Assembly: GCA_964428355.1 (NCBI GenBank)
Contig: CAYRYU010000181.1
Span: forward strand, 1 to 7,461
Source: CAYRYU01 sp964428355
Lineage (GTDB): Bacteria > Muiribacteriota > Ozemobacteria > Ozemobacterales > Ozemobacteraceae
Direction: 5' to 3'
DNA length: 7,461 bases
Shown piece by piece: positions 1-4,518 of this stretch; position 1 is the first letter of the stretch, and each line of letters begins with the position of its first letter. A program made the position numbers and the translations under genes. The notes below the pieces were generated by a model. It did no database searches. It saw nothing but the letters and a program-made list of their open reading frames with translations, and was not told where the DNA came from.

Positions 1-842
1 TCACCCGATGACGATGTTTCAACCAACTCCCAGAGCCGGAGCGGGATCTCGGGATCGGGGTTGACGACCAGGAGCAGACCCGCCCTTTCGACGACAGCGG
101 GGTCCTTTTCGATCGCCAGGAACTTCAGGATGACCTTCTTAACCAGCTCGAAAGGCATGTGAAAGGCGATCTGGAGACCCGCCGCCACTTCGGGGCCGAC
201 CCCTGAAAGAAGGAGGAATTCCAGGTGATTCAAGGCTTCGGCAGAATCGATTCTGGCCAGGGCTTTGATGGCCAGCGCCCTGACCCGGGGATCCGATGAG
301 CCGAGGGCCGGGGGAAGCCCACGCGCGAGTTCCAGAGGCAACCGTTCCGTAAGGATCTCCAGGGAAGCCAGAGTGACTGCAAGCTGTTCTGAAGCCAGCA
401 AGGGGATCAGAGAGCGTAGCCGCTCCGTCTGCCAGGTTCTTCCGAATCCGCGGATCAGGAAAGACCGGACCGTGGGATGGGACTCCGCGGAAAAAAGCTC
501 GGCGGAAAAGGGGGCAACCACCTCCCCGCCACGCTTTCGGAGCCTTTCCAGCCACATGAGTTTTTCGGCGGGCGGCAAAGCCCCGAAGCCAAGCCGGAAC
601 TCCTCGAGGTCGAGGGGAACCGATCCGGCTTCCGATTCCGGGGTTTCCGGACCGAACCTCGAAAGAGCATGTCCCAGCAAGAGCCGGCATTCGTCGTCCT
701 CCTCGACCCCCAATCGAACCCGGATCGCTTCGATGATCGCAGGAGAAGCACCTTCGGCCAGCACCCTCTCGATAGCCATCAGGCGAAAGGATTTCAGAGG
801 GGCTGCCAAATCACGGACAAGTTCCGATTCATTGCCCGGCAT
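1..842 (-). CDS. HEAT-repeat-like protein, 3' end cut off by the window edge
   Basis: An open frame runs without a stop from an ATG at 842-840 to the left edge, giving 280 residues with the C-terminus missing. The start is well supported: on the minus strand GGAGGAG (855-849) lies six bases before the ATG. The protein begins MPGNESELVRDLAAPLKSFR and is built of repeated amphipathic helix pairs, rich in Leu, Ala, Glu and Arg. The clearest HEAT-like unit is at about residues 183-212, where SDPRVRALAIKALARI shows the typical D-P-x-V-R-x-x-A pattern; others lie near residues 8-45, 121-165 and 215-255. No signal peptide or membrane segment is seen, so it is probably cytoplasmic. HEAT repeats are protein-interaction scaffolds, so a specific role cannot be assigned, and an enzymatic or regulatory domain may lie in the missing part. 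It is transcribed away from the pilin operon, so a functional link is not implied. The frame is highly likely to be real; the family call is moderately sure. Confidence 0.85.
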   Translation of the reverse strand, partial: MPGNESELVRDLAAPLKSFRLMAIERVLAEGASPAIIEAIRVRLGVEEDDECRLLLGHALSRFGPETPESEAGSVPLDLEEFRLGFGALPPAEKLMWLERLRKRGGEVVAPFSAELFSAESHPTVRSFLIRGFGRTWQTERLRSLIPLLASEQLAVTLASLEILTERLPLELARGLPPALGSSDPRVRALAIKALARIDSAEALNHLEFLLLSGVGPEVAAGLQIAFHMPFELVKKVILKFLAIEKDPAVVERAGLLLVVNPDPEIPLRLWELVETSSSG

Positions 843-925
843 CAGGTTCTCCTCCGCGAAAATGGAAAGGCGTTCGAACTCCCGCCACGCCCCAAGGTTA
901 TCATGAATCTTCCTCCGGGGGGGGC

Positions 926-947
926 GGGTGGATCGGTGGGTGGATCG
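926..947. repeat. Tandem 10-base direct repeat in a G-rich tract
   Basis: GGGTGGATCG occurs at 926-935 and again at 938-947, a 12-base period. It sits directly after an eight-G run at 917-924. It could be a regulator half-site pair or simply low-complexity G-rich sequence. Position between divergent genes makes a regulatory role possible but unproven. Confidence 0.5.
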
Positions 948-1002
948 TTGAGATCAGAGCACCATCAACGGGGCCTTCCGGGATGGTCAAAGAAGGTGGG
1001 CG

Positions 1003-1031
1003 TTGCAAAAAGCGGGAAATTTGAGGAAAAT
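1003..1031 (+). promoter_or_regulatory. Weak sigma-70-like promoter candidate for the pilin operon
   Basis: TTGCAA (1003-1008) and GAAAAT (1026-1031) are separated by 17 bases; each matches four of six positions of the TTGACA/TATAAT consensus. Transcription would start near 1038. That leaves almost no leader before the GTG at 1052 but a normal leader before the alternative GTG at 1094. This is a pattern match only; lineage-specific promoters may differ. Confidence 0.2.
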
Positions 1032-1051
1032 GAAACGGTGAGGGGAAAAAA

Positions 1052-1615
1052 GTGGATTCTATCCATCGAAACGGGAAAATTCAGGGATCTTCCGTGAGGC
1101 TTCCGAGTGGAAAGATCAACGAACCTGGCAGGAAGGGTACAAGTCTCCCAGAAATCCTCATCGCCAGCGTTCTTTTGTCCTTGGTCCTACTTTCGTTTCT
1201 CTGGATGAACGGCTTCTACGGTCGGGGAGCCCAGGACGCATTCTACGATTTCCTGGCACTCCAACTCGCGCGTGAACCTATCGAAGTCATGAGGGGTTTC
1301 GGATATCGATGGCTTTGCCAGAACATCGACGGATTGATGTCCGGCTCCTTTTCATTTGCCTACGCCGGAGGTGTGACGCGCGAGATTCCCCTGAAAACCG
1401 GGGAAGGGACCCTTCCACGGGTTTTCTACCCCGTCGAAGCCCAGTCGTTCGAACGCTGCATAACTCTTTCATGGCAGAAAAAGCCCGGGAAGCCTGGGGA
1501 GTTCGGAGCGATCCTGGTCGAAGTCACCGTTCGGCCCAAGGAGAAAAGCCGCATGAGAGCATTCTTTTCGAGGGAAGGAATCACACTGCGCGGTCTCATC
1601 ACGGGACACGACTGA
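1052..1615 (+). CDS. Minor prepilin, PilV/GspI-like
   Basis: A 187-residue protein with a class III (prepilin) signal: a charged leader ending RKG, then TSLPEILIASVLLSLVLLSF. Cleavage by prepilin peptidase is expected after Gly29, leaving Thr at +1 and the conserved Glu at +5 (Glu34), followed by one hydrophobic helix at about residues 30-50. The rest is a small pilin-like globular part with Cys89 and Cys136, which could pair. Length and first place before a PilW-like and a PilX-like gene suit PilV or GspI. Start choice is uncertain. GTG at 1052 has GAGGGG (1040-1045) six bases upstream and gives a 29-residue leader. GTG at 1094 has a weaker AGGGA (1083-1087) and gives a 15-residue leader, the same length as in the next gene. 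The stop overlaps the next start by one base. Known of the family: minor pilins of this type enter the inner membrane and form part of the fibre tip. Confidence 0.88.
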   Translation: MDSIHRNGKIQGSSVRLPSGKINEPGRKGTSLPEILIASVLLSLVLLSFLWMNGFYGRGAQDAFYDFLALQLAREPIEVMRGFGYRWLCQNIDGLMSGSFSFAYAGGVTREIPLKTGEGTLPRVFYPVEAQSFERCITLSWQKKPGKPGEFGAILVEVTVRPKEKSRMRAFFSREGITLRGLITGHD

Positions 1616-2439
1616 TGGCCGGGAATTTGGCTCTTCCGGGGCAATCGACTGCCACGGGATTCAGTCTCGTCGAAATCCTCGTCGTCATCGTCATCGGCGC
1701 CCTGATCATACTTCCACTGGGAGCAATCCTCCGCCAGGGAACGCAGTCGTCCCTCAAGTCCCTGATCCAGGTCCAGACCACGGTCAACGGCCGCCTGATC
1801 CTGCGTCAGATCCGGAACGACCTGGAACATTCCTGTTTCTACAGCGATCCGGCCACCACGAAGGCTCTGCCAACACTCGATTCCGTTTTCTCCGATATGA
1901 GTCCGAACTCCGACATCACGAGATACCGCTTCCTTGCCTTTCCGAGGCAGGTTCCGGTGGAGGATGCGATCGTCCGGGGCAAGGACGATTCGGCATTCCG
2001 CCAGGTTTCCCGGATCACCTACGAGCTCCGGCCTGCGGGGAAGGAAGAACTGTACAAGGAACTCTGGCGGGTCGAGGAGTACCCGGCCGGCTCCAGGGCC
2101 GCCGCCGAGAATCCACAGGGGCGGCGCTCGCTTCTGGGAAACCGTGTCAACTCATTCCAGATCATTCCGCAGGAGGTTTCTTTCTCCGGGTCCAGGCATT
2201 TTTTCCGCGTAAACCTTCGTCTGATCGACGCCCCTCAGGGAAATGCCCAGGAAGGGGAACCTTCACAGGCAAGCGTGGAAAATCTTCTGGCACGTTCCCG
2301 CGGATATGTCATTGCTGACTTTTTCGACGTGGTCAGCTCGGATTTCTACGTTCACTTCTGGAATTTTCCGGGAGTCCGTCCCGCCTGGAACACCGTCATC
2401 TCGCGGCCCGATTTCCCTTCCGATGGGGGCGCGAACTGA
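1615..2439 (+). CDS. Minor prepilin, PilW/GspJ-like
   Basis: A 274-residue protein with a textbook prepilin N-terminus: a 15-residue leader ending ATG (Ala-Thr-Gly), then FSLVEILVVIVIGALIILPL. Cleavage is expected after Gly15, leaving Phe at +1, to be N-methylated, and Glu at +5 (Glu20). A single hydrophobic helix covers about residues 16-38. The remaining ~235 residues look like a mixed alpha/beta head, with predicted strands around residues 103-110, 131-139 and 194-204, and only one cysteine (Cys74). A longer open frame continues upstream from this ATG but only shadows the preceding gene. The ATG at 1615 shares its A with that gene's TGA (TGATG), so translation is probably coupled; the upstream ribosome binding site is weak. 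Size and middle place fit PilW or GspJ, which differ mainly by which machine they belong to; the window does not decide this. Confidence 0.9.
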   Translation: MAGNLALPGQSTATGFSLVEILVVIVIGALIILPLGAILRQGTQSSLKSLIQVQTTVNGRLILRQIRNDLEHSCFYSDPATTKALPTLDSVFSDMSPNSDITRYRFLAFPRQVPVEDAIVRGKDDSAFRQVSRITYELRPAGKEELYKELWRVEEYPAGSRAAAENPQGRRSLLGNRVNSFQIIPQEVSFSGSRHFFRVNLRLIDAPQGNAQEGEPSQASVENLLARSRGYVIADFFDVVSSDFYVHFWNFPGVRPAWNTVISRPDFPSDGGAN

Positions 2440-4496
2440 TGTCGGGAAAGGGAATGGCACTCCCGCTCGTTCTTCTGGTACTCGTCCTGGTGGGCACATT
2501 CACCTTGACGCTTGTCGGCTCCTTCCGACAGTCCCAGTTCATGGAGAGCCACATCCGGTATGGCGAAGTCCTGCGCGACATCGCCTACTCGGTTTCCGAC
2601 GAAGCCTTCTGGCAGATCGACCAGGACCTCCGCAATCGGGGCCCCTTTTCCCGCTGGATGATCGAGGGGGGGCAGGAACCTCCCGAATTGTCTCTCGCAG
2701 CGATTCCCCTTCTCGCGAAGTCCGCCGTAATCCTCAAGAGCGGATTCGAAACAGAGGTAAAGGTCGAGCCCCGCCTCCTCGACTGTTGTTCCCACACACC
2801 TCCGGGAGACCCCCCCGTGGTTTTCTATGGGAAGGAACGGTTCGGATCCCTCGAGCTCTCGGTCGAACTCGCGCTGAAGAAGCCAGGCCCCGCGCCCATC
2901 CCCCCACTTGCCAGATGCCGGCTCGTCCGGAGGTTCGATTTCCGGGTCATCTGCATGCTGCCCGGAGAACACCAGGCGGAACGCCGTGGTTACTCCGGAG
3001 GGCAACTTCTGGATTACGCATTGTTCGTCCGTAACGGGTTGGCAGAATTTTCCGAGACGGGTGGAAGCTCCCTCAACCCAGGCAAGCCAATCGAGGTGAA
3101 GATCATCCAGCCCGCCCAGGACGGTTCCTGTCCGGGGAAGGTTTTCCTGGGTGACATGCGTCAGAGTTTTGTACAAGAAAAAGACGAAGTCATGTTCCTC
3201 AACACCGAGGAGGAGGACGTCCAGCCCGAAGCTGCCGGGCCGAAGGGAGGAGATGGCCCCTGGCTCGTCCCGGGATTCCTGGAGACCTTCAACATCGGTT
3301 GGAGCGACCTGGGACAACTTTTCCCGCGCACGTTTTCCCAGTTTCCCCAACCTGGGGACGCCCAGGCGGTCACTGGAAACTTTGCCCTGTTCGTTTCCCC
3401 GACATTTCTTCCCCCCGGTGACCCCAAGGACGTCCTCCGAGAATGCGCACGACGGAACCTCCAGCAGCTTGCCTCCCAGGCCCCGCATCCCTCCGGAAGG
3501 AACCTGAACCAGCGAATCCACTTCCCTTCCGATGGGAAGCTGTTCGAGGGGCGTATCCGAAAGCGTTTCCTCCGGGGAGCAGGCTTCACCCTGACGGTTT
3601 CCGACGCCCCAATACGGGGTTCGATCGAGTGGAACGATGCGGCCTTCTTCGTTTTCCCCACATCGTCGGAGATGCACCCTTGCGCACCCGGGATGCAGAG
3701 CTCGAGCCGGGTATGGCAGGAATACGACCAGGCCGTCTCAGCTTTCGACAAGACCGTCCGCGGGAAAGGCGTTCCGTCGGTGATTTCCGCGTTCGAGTCA
3801 GGGTATTCCTTCCCCGACACCCGAAAACCAGCAATCAGCTCACGGAAAGCGCCCGACGAGTTTTTCGCGGTTCCTTCAGTGAAGGTCGACCCCCTTGCCG
3901 TGGATTCACAGGCTTTCCCCCGCTTGTTCGACAACGCCGGAAACGCGGCAACCGATACCGCGTGCATCGAAAACCTGAGGCCCTACTGGAACGGCCACCT
4001 GTGGGACCGAGAGTTCGACCAACCCGTTGAAATCGAGGAGTCGGGATTGTACTCACGCGAGAGCGGCTTGCTACAATTGCATGGAGTTGTCTGGATCCGG
4101 AACGGGACCCTCCAGTTGAGGGGAAAGGATGGCCCGCTCCAGATCAGGGGAAGCGGAGTGATAATCGTCCCCAACATCGAGATCCTCTCGGGGATCAGGT
4201 GCGAGGAGGGTGAGAGGGGGCCCGCAGTTTTCTTCGCCCTTCGGTCGATGGAAATCGACACCGACCAGAGGATACAGGCAAGCCTCGTTTGCGCAAACAG
4301 CAGGGGCCAGGCCAATTTCGCCCTCCGCCGGCCCCTCGATCTTGTCGGAAGCTTGGTAGTCGATCGCCTCTGCACCCACAATTGGACGCAGGGTGTCCAT
4401 ACCATCACGTACGATTCGAAACTCCAACCGGGGGCGCCCTGCTACCAGGCGGTCTTGACTCCCCGGCTGACGTTTGAGAGACTTTTCGAAGAATGA
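2439..4496 (+). CDS. Large PilX/GspK-like minor prepilin
   Basis: A 685-residue protein starting MSGKGMALPLVLLVLVLVGT. The short leader ends in Gly5 and a single hydrophobic helix spans residues 6-27, as in PilX and GspK proteins. Position +5 after the Gly is Leu, not Glu; loss of this Glu is typical of GspK, which caps the pseudopilus tip. After residue 40 comes a long ectodomain. It includes a DYALFVRNG stretch (residues 192-200), which recalls the 'YALFS-G' pattern of many PilX-like proteins. At about 540-650 is a strand-rich, Gly/Leu/Ile/Val-alternating region (LLQLHGVVWIRNG, LQIRGSGVIIVPN) that may form a beta-helix-like fold. Twelve cysteines occur, including a vicinal pair at 116-117, suggesting disulfides outside the inner membrane. 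At 685 residues it is much longer than typical PilX (about 200) or GspK (about 330). Its ATG overlaps the previous stop by one base (TGATG). The pilin class is secure; exact family is inferred. Confidence 0.85.
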   Translation: MSGKGMALPLVLLVLVLVGTFTLTLVGSFRQSQFMESHIRYGEVLRDIAYSVSDEAFWQIDQDLRNRGPFSRWMIEGGQEPPELSLAAIPLLAKSAVILKSGFETEVKVEPRLLDCCSHTPPGDPPVVFYGKERFGSLELSVELALKKPGPAPIPPLARCRLVRRFDFRVICMLPGEHQAERRGYSGGQLLDYALFVRNGLAEFSETGGSSLNPGKPIEVKIIQPAQDGSCPGKVFLGDMRQSFVQEKDEVMFLNTEEEDVQPEAAGPKGGDGPWLVPGFLETFNIGWSDLGQLFPRTFSQFPQPGDAQAVTGNFALFVSPTFLPPGDPKDVLRECARRNLQQLASQAPHPSGRNLNQRIHFPSDGKLFEGRIRKRFLRGAGFTLTVSDAPIRGSIEWNDAAFFVFPTSSEMHPCAPGMQSSSRVWQEYDQAVSAFDKTVRGKGVPSVISAFESGYSFPDTRKPAISSRKAPDEFFAVPSVKVDPLAVDSQAFPRLFDNAGNAATDTACIENLRPYWNGHLWDREFDQPVEIEESGLYSRESGLLQLHGVVWIRNGTLQLRGKDGPLQIRGSGVIIVPNIEILSGIRCEEGERGPAVFFALRSMEIDTDQRIQASLVCANSRGQANFALRRPLDLVGSLVVDRLCTHNWTQGVHTITYDSKLQPGAPCYQAVLTPRLTFERLFEE

Positions 4497-4506
4497 TCTG
4501 CGTATC

Positions 4507-4512
4507 AGGAGG
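4507..4512 (+). promoter_or_regulatory. Strong ribosome binding site that sets the start of the 971-residue protein
   Basis: AGGAGG lies exactly six bases before the ATG at 4519. It decides against the longer in-frame reading from TTG at 4474, which would add 15 residues (MRDFSKNDLRIRRFF), overlap the pilin gene by 23 bases and bury the signal peptide. A consensus site here suggests higher or independent translation compared with the coupled pilin genes. Confidence 0.8.
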
Positions 4513-4518
4513 TTCTTC

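Larger units (their letters stand above)
843..1051. other. Divergent intergenic region
   Basis: This 209-base gap separates the minus-strand HEAT-like gene from the plus-strand pilin operon and must hold the promoters of both. It contains a run of eight G (917-924), a tandem 10-base direct repeat (926-947) and a small inverted pair, ACCATC (961-966) and GATGGT (982-987), with a 15-base loop. No convincing -35/-10 pair was found for the minus-strand gene; GATAAC on the minus strand near 895-900 could serve as a -10 but has no matching -35. No RNA gene or small coding frame with a good ribosome binding site is seen. Confidence 0.6.

Noticed and set aside
995..1006. Possible sigma-54 promoter around GGTGGGCGTTGC
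   Set aside because: The required GG-N10-GC spacing fails: bases 993-994 are AA rather than GG relative to the GC at 1005-1006.
265..1097. Plus-strand frames (265-906 and 477-1097) over the HEAT-like gene
   Set aside because: Their translations are low-complexity, Ser/Arg/Pro-rich sequence without motifs, whereas the minus-strand frame gives a helical-repeat protein with a strong ribosome binding site.
1309..1614. Upstream extension of the PilW/GspJ-like frame
   Set aside because: It would overlap the PilV-like gene entirely and place about 117 residues before a prepilin cleavage site. The ATG at 1615 gives a normal 15-residue leader.
2352..3677. Minus-strand frame of 441 codons antisense to the PilX/GspK-like gene
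   Set aside because: Compositional shadow of the plus-strand gene; no ribosome binding site or family feature, while the plus-strand frame has a prepilin signal and operon overlap.
4474..4518. TTG start adding 15 residues to the exported protein
   Set aside because: The ATG at 4519 has AGGAGG at ideal spacing and begins directly with a signal peptide.
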